From CAZAYP01 sp964489425 [NCBI: uncultured Verrucomicrobiota bacterium] (GTDB taxonomy: Bacteria > Verrucomicrobiota > Kiritimatiellia > RZYC01), in contig CAZAYP010000012.1 of NCBI GenBank assembly GCA_964489425.1, positions 1-64,000 on the forward strand: 64,000 nt of DNA. The letters run 5' to 3'. Both the position numbers and the translations under genes were made by a program. The notes under the pieces were generated by a model. That model did no database searches, was not told the origin of the DNA, and saw nothing but the letters and a program-made list of their open reading frames with translations. Below are positions 24,853 through 32,548 of the stretch, in pieces. Positions within the stretch are counted from its first letter, which is position 1; each line of letters starts with the position of its first letter.

Positions 24853-25332
24853 TCAGCGGGAACGCCGCAGCGCGTCGCGCTCGTTGCGCAAGCGGACAAT
24901 TTTCAGGCGCAGCTCAAAAAGTTTCTTTGTCCCCAAGGCCAAATTGCCCAGGCCAACCATCACGCAGCGGTCTGCCAGCACTTGCGGTGCGAACAACTCT
25001 TCAACCTGACGTTGCGCTTCCGGCAACCCGGCAGAGATCGCGGCCTGGGCGGCGGCAATCTCGGCTTCGATTTCGGGACCGCGCGTCACGCGGCGGCGTT
25101 CGCGCTGAGCTTTTTCGCGGGCAACGGCCAACGTGGCCACCTCGCGCAGGGACAAAACGGTGCTTTCCAATTCCTTGCGCGCCGCCAGCGCATCGGCAAG
25201 GGTTGCGCAGTCTGCCGGGTCGAAACTGGCCAGGGCGTTCTCCGCCTGTTCAAGTTGCCGGCAAAGTTCAGCGGCGGATTCGGCCTGCGGCTGGTCGGGG
25301 GTGTCGGTGGGTGTGGCGTCTTTCTTCTTCAT
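24853..25332 (-). CDS. Coiled-coil element protein
   Basis: 159 residues from ATG 25332. Lys-rich start (MKKKDATP), acidic Pro linker, then nearly continuous heptads (AELCRQLEQAENALASF, AREKAQRERRR, KKLFELRLKIVRLRNERDAL). Similar small coiled-coil proteins occur in phages as scaffolds or nucleoid-binding factors. No catalytic motif. It lies 105 bp before the primase gene and 11 bp after the previous stop. Confidence 0.55.
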   Translation of the reverse strand: MKKKDATPTDTPDQPQAESAAELCRQLEQAENALASFDPADCATLADALAARKELESTVLSLREVATLAVAREKAQRERRRVTRGPEIEAEIAAAQAAISAGLPEAQRQVEELFAPQVLADRCVMVGLGNLALGTKKLFELRLKIVRLRNERDALRRSR

Positions 25333-25343
25333 TTGCTTCCGTC

Positions 25344-25538
25344 CTATGTTTGGGGTTGCGTTACTTCGCCCGCCGTCGTGGCTGGCAAATCTGTTTGAGT
25401 GTCGGTAGCGCCGGTGTCGCAAGTCGCGTTGCGGCGCGCGGGCGTCCATGCGATCGCGCCCAGGCCAACCACGCGGGCCAGCCCACCAGCGCGGCCGCGC
25501 CGGCTGTCAGCAGCGATAACAATTTTGGTGTGATTCAT
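25344..25538 (-). CDS. Small element protein (64 residues)
   Basis: Begins MNHTKIVIAADSRRGRAGGLARVVGLGAIAW-like, with one hydrophobic segment, then a Thr/Ala-rich tail. Its ATG overlaps by ATGA the stop of the 45-residue upstream gene, and its end is 11 bp from the coiled-coil gene. Unknown. Confidence 0.45.
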   Translation of the reverse strand: MNHTKIVIAADSRRGRAGGLARVVGLGAIAWTPARRNATCDTGATDTQTDLPATTAGEVTQPQT

Positions 25539-25672
25539 CGGGTCTCACGGATAAAAGGATCGGCGGACGAAGCGGTAAAAAAAGAACCCGCCGCCACCAG
25601 GCCGCCCATGCGACGCGACATGAAAAACGCCGCACAGACGCCGCCCGCCGAAAATTGAAATGTTGAGATCAT
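25535..25672 (-). CDS. Very small element protein (45 residues), coupled at both ends
   Basis: Starts at ATG 25672, which overlaps by ATGA the stop of the ParB-Toprim gene (25669-25671), and ends in TGA 25535-25537, which overlaps by ATGA the start of the next gene. Starts MISTFQFSAGG and has a hydrophobic centre around VCAVFFM and GGLVAAGSFF. Only the precise coupling on both sides supports it. Confidence 0.45.
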   Translation of the reverse strand: MISTFQFSAGGVCAAFFMSRRMGGLVAAGSFFTASSADPFIRETR

Positions 25673-27075
25673 CGTGCATCACCGCGAAGCGCCAGCAATA
25701 CCCGTTGGCGTTGTTCGTCCAGGAACGCGGCGTCTTTAACCTCTTTCTCAAGCTCGTAGTTGAACGCCTCGGTGTCGATCACGCTGCCGATGGTGTCACG
25801 GAGGATTTGCTCCAGAGCGTCGGGCGGCAGGGCCTCAAGCTCATAGACCGCATCACCATGCTGGGCGTGAAACTTTGCGTAGTTGGTTGAGGTTTTTTTG
25901 GCGGTCATCATCGGCGGCAAGTCGTAGTCCTCAATCTGCTCCGGCGTGATAGCGGCCCTTACCGCAACGATCTCTTGAACGCCGAAGTCATCCCGGATGG
26001 ACCTCACGAAGGATTGGGAGATTTCTTCCCCGTCCGGGTCGTGGTCGGAAAGCAAAACCAAGACAAGTCTGGATTTCCCGCTCATGCGGTATCGCTGGGC
26101 CATCTCATACCTTGGAACCCCGGAGCAATACCCACGGCCAATCGTGTATGGGACCGTGTAGTCTGCAGCCACGCGGTGGACGATACTTTGCACAGTGTTC
26201 TTCTCACCGACGATCTCAACATGGTTCGTCTGGGATTGCATCAGATCGCGCCAGTAGGTCTTGAACATCCGGTCGGCCTGGGCTGCTATGTATTCACTGG
26301 CGCAATGGTGGGTCGGCCAATTCGATTGTGGGCGCGTCTCATCCGAAACCGCCTTCCACGGGATCCGGCCATCCAGGCGGGCGCGCAGGGCCAGCTCGCA
26401 AAGTTGCTGGTAGGATGCGCGGGTATTGGAATAGCGGCCGGATTTCTTGGCATGCAACATGGGCGGGTTATTCAATAGGGCATAATGGATTTGCCGCACG
26501 GAAAGGGGCCAGTATTCCCGGCGCGCCTCAACCACGGCCATGATGGAATCCAGGAACGGCTTTTTCGCTGCGCTGATGCCGTGCCGGGTTTTCGCGCCCC
26601 TAATGATCATCGGGACCGCCGCAACCTTGGATTGCTCGCGCCGATGCTGCACCAGTGCCGCATGGGCCTGCTCGGGGTTCACCGCGACGATCTTCTCACG
26701 CAACTGCTCATCAAGCGTTTTGACTCGCTGCTGATTGTGGGCGGCCAGTTCTTTAACGTAGTCATCGCGGGTACGGTCAGACCTTGCGAAGTCGGCATAC
26801 CGCACCGGGACCACGTCCAGGCCTGCCATCCGGGCGGCCGCATACCGGCGGTGGCCACTCAATATATAATTGTCGCGCGTGACCACCAGCGGCTCGCGGA
26901 TCCCGTGGGCGGCGATGTCGCGGGCAAGGCTCTCTAGATCCGGGTCAGCGGTCGGCGGTCGGTAAAGTAGTTCGTTCTCGGGGCTGGGCGTCAGGACCGC
27001 GAGCCCAACCTGGCCGGCCACGAGGGCAGCGGCAGCGGAGGTGTCGGGCATGGCGGCTGTGGCGGTGGTTGGCAT
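25669..27075 (-). CDS. ParB-like N-domain fused to TopoVI-A/Spo11-like winged helix and Toprim domain
   Basis: 468 residues. ParB N-terminal fold: LARDIAAHGIREPLVV and SGHRRYAAARMAG (73-85). After a linker, a segment resembling the 5Y-CAP winged helix of TopoVI-A/Mini-A proteins: PLSVRQIHYALLNN with Tyr198 as candidate nucleophile, then RLDGRIPWKAVSDETR. A Toprim domain follows, with HVEIVGEKNT (Glu291) and LLSDHDPDGEE (Asp344, Asp346). Separately, ParB folds bind DNA or CTP, and TopoVI-A folds cut both strands through a Tyr. The fusion could locate and cleave a site on the element or host. Domain names are by eye; activity is inferred. It is first in the overlapping chain. Confidence 0.7.
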   Translation of the reverse strand: MPTTATAAMPDTSAAAALVAGQVGLAVLTPSPENELLYRPPTADPDLESLARDIAAHGIREPLVVTRDNYILSGHRRYAAARMAGLDVVPVRYADFARSDRTRDDYVKELAAHNQQRVKTLDEQLREKIVAVNPEQAHAALVQHRREQSKVAAVPMIIRGAKTRHGISAAKKPFLDSIMAVVEARREYWPLSVRQIHYALLNNPPMLHAKKSGRYSNTRASYQQLCELALRARLDGRIPWKAVSDETRPQSNWPTHHCASEYIAAQADRMFKTYWRDLMQSQTNHVEIVGEKNTVQSIVHRVAADYTVPYTIGRGYCSGVPRYEMAQRYRMSGKSRLVLVLLSDHDPDGEEISQSFVRSIRDDFGVQEIVAVRAAITPEQIEDYDLPPMMTAKKTSTNYAKFHAQHGDAVYELEALPPDALEQILRDTIGSVIDTEAFNYELEKEVKDAAFLDEQRQRVLLALRGDAR

Positions 27076-27081
27076 GGCGGG

Positions 27082-27315
27082 TCAGCAAACGCGGAACTTT
27101 TCCAACGCGGCGTCCACATCAGACTTTTTGAAAAGCACGAGGCGCTTGGAAACCCGTAAGAACGGAATCACGCCAGAGGCCATCCAGTAACGGACCTGCC
27201 GCACGCAGACGCTGGCATATTGCGCCAGGTCGGCCTCGCGCAGGTATCCGGGATCCGTAATCCGCTTCCGTATCTTCTTTTGCTGCTTCTTGCCTTGTCG
27301 CGTGTCTGTCTGCAT
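27082..27315 (-). CDS. Excisionase-like small helix-turn-helix protein
   Basis: 77 residues from ATG 27315. Basic N-terminus (GKKQQKKIRKR), then a winged-helix pattern of the excisionase/MerR-N class: YLREADLAQYASVCVRQVRYWMASG, VIPFLRVSKRLVLFKKSDVDAAL. It probably binds near the att/arm sites to favour excision, or acts as a repressor. It reads divergently from the 450-residue gene and lies 7 bp upstream of the ParB fusion. Confidence 0.7.
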   Translation of the reverse strand: MQTDTRQGKKQQKKIRKRITDPGYLREADLAQYASVCVRQVRYWMASGVIPFLRVSKRLVLFKKSDVDAALEKFRVC

Positions 27316-27333
27316 ATATTTGCCTTTCGCCTC

Positions 27334-27362
27334 TTGACCTTTCCCATGCAATGGTGTATGTT
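27334..27362 (+). promoter_or_regulatory. Candidate sigma70 promoter for the 27377 gene
   Basis: TTGACC (27334-27339), 17-bp spacer, TATGTT (27357-27362). It lies in the 61-bp divergent space between the excisionase-like gene and the 27377 gene and would give a very short leader. Confidence 0.45.
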
Positions 27363-27376
27363 TTATATGCGATGTT

Positions 27377-28729
27377 ATGAAAAAGGACCTGATAGACGCA
27401 AAAGAAGCCGCGCGCCGGATCGGCGTGGGTCCGCGTACCCTGCCGCGTTGGGTCCGCGAGCGAATCATTGATGCCGCTCCCGGCACCGTGGGCCAGGGCA
27501 AGCGCATGATGTTCGCTGCCGCGATGGTTGACGATTTCGCTTCCGGCCAAGACATGGCGCGATTGCTGGCGCGGGCGCTGTTGGCGCTGAAAACGCAGGG
27601 CATCGATTCGAGGTGTGCGGACTATTGGAAGATCCTTCGCAAAGGCGGGCGGCGGATTTACTACTCCATGGAAGAGTGCTGCGAACGGTTGCCGCCGATC
27701 ACCGGCGGGCCGACACGGTACTCGGTTCCAGGCCAGCCACCTTTTTTTGTTGATCATGATGATCTGCTGACCAACTGCAAATTGATCGCCGCATCATTCC
27801 CGCAGAAACAGCGGCGGCGCTGGATGGAATATCTTCTTGCCATGGCCATCGTGGCAGACGATCCGAGGCGCGGACAATACTGGCGGTCCAGCCGGCAGCC
27901 GCAAATCAGTTTCAAGCATCTCGCAAAGCGCGCCAAGCGGCCGGCGTTTCACATCCTCCGCGATTTTTGGGGCCCCTTGCGCCAAACGCTTCGAGATCGA
28001 GAGGAAAAAAGGAATAACGAGTTGGTGAAGATCTCCCGGCATCTGCCCACGCAACACTGCGCGGCATGCTCCCATTTGGATCTGGGCACTGGCAGGTGCG
28101 GAGTCAGCACCACCCCGCCGCATGGATCGTCGTGTCGATCGTTCGTGGCAAACCCCTCCAAGGGGGAACTGTTTGCATATTTCTCCACATTGGACACAAC
28201 GCTCGATCAAGATGGCAATTTCGCCATTGTAACGGCCCGCCAGACGGGGCGGCTCGCGGTTATTGATCGCGTGGCCCGATCAATTTGTGCAGAGCTAAAA
28301 ATCCCATTGGAACCGATTCTCAAAGATCTACAGCACCGGGATGCGCTTCATGTAAAACGCGGGATGTATCCAAGCGCTTCGGAAGTTGGCCACGCCATGA
28401 TGCTAAAGCGATGCCAGGCCGCTACGATCTGGCGGGGGATAGTCGCGCACATGCCCGCTGCCGGGGGCGCGTGGCTGGGTGATTACTTTGCGGAGAAGGT
28501 GCGCCATCGGCGGCAAGGTCCGCCTGTTGCCGAGGGGGTAGACATCGAGTCGCTGGGTCCCGCCGATGAGGTCGCCATCGAAATAGATTGTCCCGAGTGC
28601 AAGTATGGTCTGCTGGGCCATGATGGCAATGCGGCCGCTGACAACCCCAGCTTCAAGTGCTGCGAATGCGGAACCGTGTTTACCGCGACCCGCTTGCGGG
28701 AGCTGGGCGTCAAGCCGCGCCGCCGGTAA
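27377..28729 (+). CDS. Element protein with MerR/excisionase-type HTH and C-terminal zinc ribbon
   Basis: 450 residues. The N-terminal IDAKEAARRIGVGPRTLPRWVRE is a helix-turn-helix of MerR/excisionase type. The middle contains a Cys/His cluster (CAACSHLDLGTGRCG) and basic helices. The C-terminus is a zinc ribbon CPECKYG, CCECGTVF. It is the only plus-strand gene besides the integrase and has its own promoter. A DNA-binding control protein of the element is likely; an immunity or cargo function cannot be excluded. No enzyme motif recognised. Confidence 0.55.
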   Translation: MKKDLIDAKEAARRIGVGPRTLPRWVRERIIDAAPGTVGQGKRMMFAAAMVDDFASGQDMARLLARALLALKTQGIDSRCADYWKILRKGGRRIYYSMEECCERLPPITGGPTRYSVPGQPPFFVDHDDLLTNCKLIAASFPQKQRRRWMEYLLAMAIVADDPRRGQYWRSSRQPQISFKHLAKRAKRPAFHILRDFWGPLRQTLRDREEKRNNELVKISRHLPTQHCAACSHLDLGTGRCGVSTTPPHGSSCRSFVANPSKGELFAYFSTLDTTLDQDGNFAIVTARQTGRLAVIDRVARSICAELKIPLEPILKDLQHRDALHVKRGMYPSASEVGHAMMLKRCQAATIWRGIVAHMPAAGGAWLGDYFAEKVRHRRQGPPVAEGVDIESLGPADEVAIEIDCPECKYGLLGHDGNAAADNPSFKCCECGTVFTATRLRELGVKPRRR

Positions 28730-28736
28730 TTATCAC

Positions 28737-28757
28737 GGGTGCACCCATAGTGCACCC
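28737..28757 (-). promoter_or_regulatory. Candidate arm site, right, inverted
   Basis: Reverse complement of the left 17321 arm pair (19 matching bases), including the perfect 10-bp palindrome GGGTGCACCC at 28737-28746. Located just after the 27377 gene. Confidence 0.5.
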
Positions 28758-28800
28758 AAGCCGCCTGAACAGAGGCCAGCCACCCGGCCGCGCGAAAACT

Positions 28801-28820
28801 GGGTGCACTTTGGGTGCACT
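28801..28820 (+). promoter_or_regulatory. Candidate arm site, right, direct
   Basis: Two GGGTGCACT units in the same spacing and orientation as 17321-17340, 108 bp inside attR. Confidence 0.5.
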
Positions 28821-28927
28821 TGTTTCCGGAATACGGTGCCGCTATGTGCCGTTATGGCGTTTTTCGCTACACCTTGAAAAAGTGCCATATTTCTTGGATA
28901 AATGGCTTATTTGCAAAGGATTTAGGC

Positions 28928-28976
28928 TGGTGGCGGGGAGCGGGATCGAACCGCTGACCCGAGGCTTATGAGTCCT
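28928..28976 (-). repeat. attR: 49-bp direct repeat within intact tRNA-Met
   Basis: Identical to attL 17212-17260; starts exactly at the CCA end of the tRNA and stops just past the anticodon. Confidence 0.95.
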
Positions 28977-29003
28977 CTGCTCTACCAACTGAGCTACCCC
29001 GCC
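28928..29003 (-). tRNA. tRNA-Met (CAT), elongator type, CCA encoded
   Basis: 76-nt cloverleaf on the minus strand: 7-bp acceptor GGCGGGG/CCCCGCC, discriminator A, CCA, anticodon CAT in CTCATAA. Fully paired acceptor end separates it from the initiator. tRNA-Ile2 (lysidine) is the alternative for a CAT anticodon but the body resembles elongator tRNA-Met. A TATAAG -10 box lies at 29021-29026 (complement). It hosts the integrated element at its 3' end, and integration preserves the whole gene. Confidence 0.92.
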
Positions 29004-29162
29004 ATGGTGCGAGGTCATTCCTTATAGAGCTTGGCCTTCAAATTCAAGCCCTTTGTTATCATTATTAATAACGCACAGGCCCGCGCGCGGCACCGCTTCG
29101 CTGTTGGTTTCATGGGACCGGTTCTCTGGGTTGATCCATCTATCGCCATCCCGATCCTTAGA

Positions 29163-31355
29163 TCAGGCGGCTTTCAAAGAGCGCTTCCGCAAACACAGCG
29201 CGTTGGCTACAACCGAAACCGAACTGAAGCTCATGGCGGCACCCCCAATAGTCGGACTGAGGAGCAAGCCGAAGAACGGGTAAAGCACCCCCCGCCGCGA
29301 CCGGTATACCCAACGCGTTATAGAGGAAAGCGAACAAAAGGTTCTGCCGGATGTTGCGCATCGTGGCGCGACTGAGGCGGATAGCCTTGGCAATGACGCG
29401 CAAGTCACCTTTCACGAGCGTGATGCCCGCGCTTTGCATGGCCACGCCTGTGCCCGGGCCCATCGCAATGCCGACGTCCGCTTCGCTGAGGGCCGGGGCG
29501 TCGTTGATGCCGTCGCCGGCCATCGCGACATGTTGGCCTGCCGCTCGCAACCGCTTAACCTAGAAAGAGCAGATGAACTACGAAACACGCGAATCACGCG
29601 AATGCGTTCCTTTGACTCTCTGCTAAATATGTACGGCAATGGATCGAATTCTTCCTTCACCCAACAGGTGAACGATGTTATTCTCAACTTGTGTCCGCTC
29701 TTCTTTCTGCGGCAACGAGTTTCGCGTTATTCGCGTGTTTCGTAGTTAATTCAAATGCTGCATTTAGGCTTAACGTAGTTGACCTTGCCGGCTGGGTCGA
29801 CCCCCGCTTCCACCGTATCGAGGCCGAGTTGTTGCGCCACCGCGTCGGCGCTGCGGCGGTTGTCGCCGGTGAGCATGACGAGGGTCAAACCGAGCGCATG
29901 CAGTTCATGGATGGCTGCGATGGTGGTGGGCTTGAGCGGATCGGCGACGGCGAGGATCCCGGCTGGCCGGCCATCGATGGCGACATACATAACCGTCTTG
30001 CCATCCTCCTGAAGCCGCGCGGCCGTGGATTCAAGAGCATCCAGACCTGTAACTTGTTCATTCCGCAGAAAGTCTGGCTTGCCGATCATCACCCCATGTC
30101 CGGCCACGCTGCCGACCACGCCGCCGGCCGTCACCGGGCGAAAATCCTGCACGATTGCGATCCCGATGCCGTGCTCCTTAGCGCCACGCAAAAACGCCGC
30201 GGCGAGCGGATGCTCGCTGTGCTGTTCCAGCGCGGCGGCGTAGCGGAGAATCGTGTTGGCGTCGAAACCGCTCATGGGCAGGACATCCAACAGGGTGGGT
30301 TTGCCCTCCGTAAGCGTTCCCGTTTTGTCCATGACCAGCGTGGTGACTTTCTCCAACCGTTCGAGCGCCTCGGCGTTCTTGACGAGCACGCCTTCCTGCG
30401 CGCCGTGGCCGATGCCGACCATGATGGACATCGGCGTGGCCAACCCCAGGGCACACGGACAGGCGATGATGAGGACCGCGACGGCGTTGACCAGGGCGTG
30501 CGCGAGTTGGGGCTCCGGCCCAAGCCACAGCCAGGCGCCGAAGGTGAGCGCGGAAACGGCCAGGACCGTCGGCACGAATCGGCGCGCGATCTTGTCGGCC
30601 AGACCCTGAATCGGCGCGCGACTCCGCTGGGCTTCGGCGACCATGTTCACGATCTGCCCCAGCAACGTGTCGCGGCCGACCCGCTCGGCGCGCATGACGA
30701 AACTACCGGGGCCATTGACCGTGCCGCCGGTCACCGCGTCGCCTACGGTCTTTTCCACCGGGAGCGGCTCGCCGGTGATCAGCGCTTCGTCGATTGAGCT
30801 GTGTCTTTCGAGGATAACCCCATCGACGGGCACCTTGTCACCTGGAACCACGCGCAACCGGTCGCTGACTTTCACCTGATCAAGCGTGACTTCCTGGTCG
30901 CCCCCCGGGGCGACCAGGCGCGCGGTTGGCGCCGCGAGATTCAGCAACGCCTTGATGGCACTGCCCGTGCGGCGCCGGGCGCGGAGTTCGAGCACCTGGC
31001 CGAGGAGCACCAGCACCACGATCACCGCTGCGGCCTCGAAGTAGATGGGGATCTGGCCCACCCGCCGCATCGCCGGCGGGAACCATCCTGGCGCGAACAA
31101 CGCCCCGAGGCTGTAGCCAAACGCCGCGCCCACCCCGATGGTAATCAGCGTAAACATGTTCAATTGGCCGGTTACAAGGGAACGCCAGCCACGCCGGATA
31201 AATGGCCAGCCGGCCCACCCAACCACCGGCGCGGCGAGCACCGCTTGTAACCAGCGCGCGCCATGACCATGCGCCCAGGGTTGCGCGGCCAACGGTGTCC
31301 CTTCGGCAAACGTGTGTGACCGCTGAGCGCCCGGGGGGTGTAGTTTGACCGCCAT
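29163..31355 (-). pseudogene. copA: Broken copper-translocating P-type ATPase (CopA family)
   Basis: Residual protein shows the metal-site CPC (ACPCALG), phosphorylation [15 protein letters not shown] hinge, and an intact actuator loop (TGEP). Three lesions exist. The N-terminus starts near the helix [11 protein letters not shown], so the metal-binding domain and first helices are missing. A 210-bp repeat element plus 5-bp duplication interrupts it at 29559-29773, between KVNYVK and RLRAAGQ. One extra base in a six-C run at 29288-29293 shifts the last part ([13 protein letters not shown] is in another frame). Function would have been Cu+ export. No copper regulator is adjacent. Confidence 0.9.
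29559..29768 (-). mobile_element. MITE-like non-autonomous element, copy B, inside copA
   Basis: 210 bp, flanked by 5-bp direct repeats CTTAA (29554-29558 and 29769-29773). Reverse complement of copy A at 7385-7585 with high identity. Termini CCTA and TAGG type; subterminal inverted repeats around TTCGCGTGTTTCGTAGTT. Removing the element and one CTTAA copy rejoins copA in frame. Confidence 0.9.
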
Positions 31356-31488
31356 GAAAGGAGGACCGGGCGATGGCGAGAAACAGTAGCATGGAAGAGG
31401 GCGCGGGATGGGCGCGGGTCAGGGCTGGGTTTGCGGCGTGGCGCCAGGCGCGGCAAGGCGCAGAACGAATCCCGGAGGATGATCGTTG

Positions 31489-31653
31489 TCAAAAATTTTG
31501 TGTCAAGAAGTGGTTGGGGGGTAGTTCGGCCTCGAAGCGGAGTCTAAACATACGGATCAGCTCCTGCAGGTGGTATTTAATCATGGGATTGGGCTTGGTC
31601 CAGCGGTAACGGGCCAGGCGATCGGCCACAAGTATAGTGGGCTGAGATTGCAT
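31489..31653 (-). pseudogene. Possible transposase C-terminal fragment
   Basis: 54-residue frame ending RFEAELPPNHFLTQNF, a charged helical tail (DRLARYRWTKPNPMIKYHLQELIRMF) reminiscent of DDE-transposase C-termini. It lies between the truncated start of copA and the metallophosphoesterase gene. No inverted repeats found. The rest of this 328-bp gap (31356-31683) holds nothing else I can name. Confidence 0.3.
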
Positions 31654-31683
31654 GCCGGCCTGCGGTGTGGCAAGCTGGGGGCC

Positions 31684-32544
31684 ATGGCAACCTTGTTCAC
31701 GCGGCGCGGGTTTGCCCGCCTGTGTCTTGGCGCGCTGGGCGCGGGCGTAGGCAGCCTGGCGTACATGCGGATGTGGGAGCCGTTCCGGCTGCGCGCGGTG
31801 CGGCACCGAGTCCCGCCAGCGGCCGGCGCGCCGGCGCATGGACTGCGCGTATTGCACATCTCGGACCTGCATGCGTCGGGTGTGGTGCCCCTGGAGTTCA
31901 TCAACTATGCCGTGCAACTCGGTTTGGCCCAGGAACCCGACCTGATCTGCCTGACCGGAGACTACGTGACCCACAAGATTGCCAATGCTCCGGACTACGC
32001 GGCCATCTTGCGCCAGTTGAGCGCGGCGGCGCCGACGTTCGCGTGCCTCGGCAACCACGACGGCGGCAAGTGGGCGTTTCTCAACATGGGGTACCGCGAC
32101 ACCGCCCCCGTGCAGCAGTTGCTGGCCGACGCCGGGATCACCTGCCTGCGCAACGCCGCGCAGCACCTTGAGGTCAAAGGCCGGCCTGTATCCCTGATCG
32201 GGTTGGCCGATTTCTGGGCGGAAGCGGCCCGGCCCGCGCCGGCCTTTGCCGCAGTGGCGGGCGCGAATCCGGCCGCCTACCGCATTGTGCTGTCGCACAA
32301 CCCGGACTCCAAGAAGTTCCTTGTTGCCCAGCCGTGGGACCTGCTGCTGTGCGGCCACACCCACGGCGGCCAGTTTGCCGCGCCGATCATCGGCACGCCG
32401 TTCGCGCCGGTGGCGGATCGCCGGTACGTGGCGGGGCTCAAGCCGTGGAACGACCGCTGGATCCATGTGACCCGCGGGGTGGGCAACATCTTGGGCCTGC
32501 GCTTCAATTGCCCGCCGGAAGTCAGCGTGCTGGAGTTGGGGTGA
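31684..32544 (+). CDS. Calcineurin-like metallophosphoesterase (YkuE/YaeI type), probably Tat-exported
   Basis: 286 residues. N-terminal twin-arginine-like TRRGFARLCLGALGAG suggests Tat export or membrane anchoring. Metal-binding motifs in order: ISDLHASG, LTGDYVT, GNHDGG, LSHNPD, CGHTHGGQ, the full calcineurin-like set. Relatives in this group cleave lipid phosphodiesters such as UDP-2,3-diacylglucosamine or cyclic phospholipid-like substrates. The specific substrate is not deducible. It sits 4 bp ahead of the amidohydrolase gene, so they are probably cotranscribed. Confidence 0.88.
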   Translation: MATLFTRRGFARLCLGALGAGVGSLAYMRMWEPFRLRAVRHRVPPAAGAPAHGLRVLHISDLHASGVVPLEFINYAVQLGLAQEPDLICLTGDYVTHKIANAPDYAAILRQLSAAAPTFACLGNHDGGKWAFLNMGYRDTAPVQQLLADAGITCLRNAAQHLEVKGRPVSLIGLADFWAEAARPAPAFAAVAGANPAAYRIVLSHNPDSKKFLVAQPWDLLLCGHTHGGQFAAPIIGTPFAPVADRRYVAGLKPWNDRWIHVTRGVGNILGLRFNCPPEVSVLELG

Positions 32545-32548
32545 TGCC

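Larger units (their letters stand above)
17212..28976. mobile_element. Integrated element in tRNA-Met (satellite-like; integrase, ParB-Toprim fusion, prim-pol helicase)
   Basis: About 11.8 kb bounded by 49-bp identical direct repeats (17212-17260 and 28928-28976) that equal the 3' part of tRNA-Met. The left side has a tyrosine integrase reading inward. The centre is a minus-strand chain of overlapping small genes, a primase-helicase and a ParB-Toprim fusion. The right side has an excisionase-like gene divergent from a 450-residue regulator-like gene. GGGTGCAC iterations near both ends resemble integrase arm sites. No virion structural, lysis or conjugation gene is visible. Confidence 0.9.
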
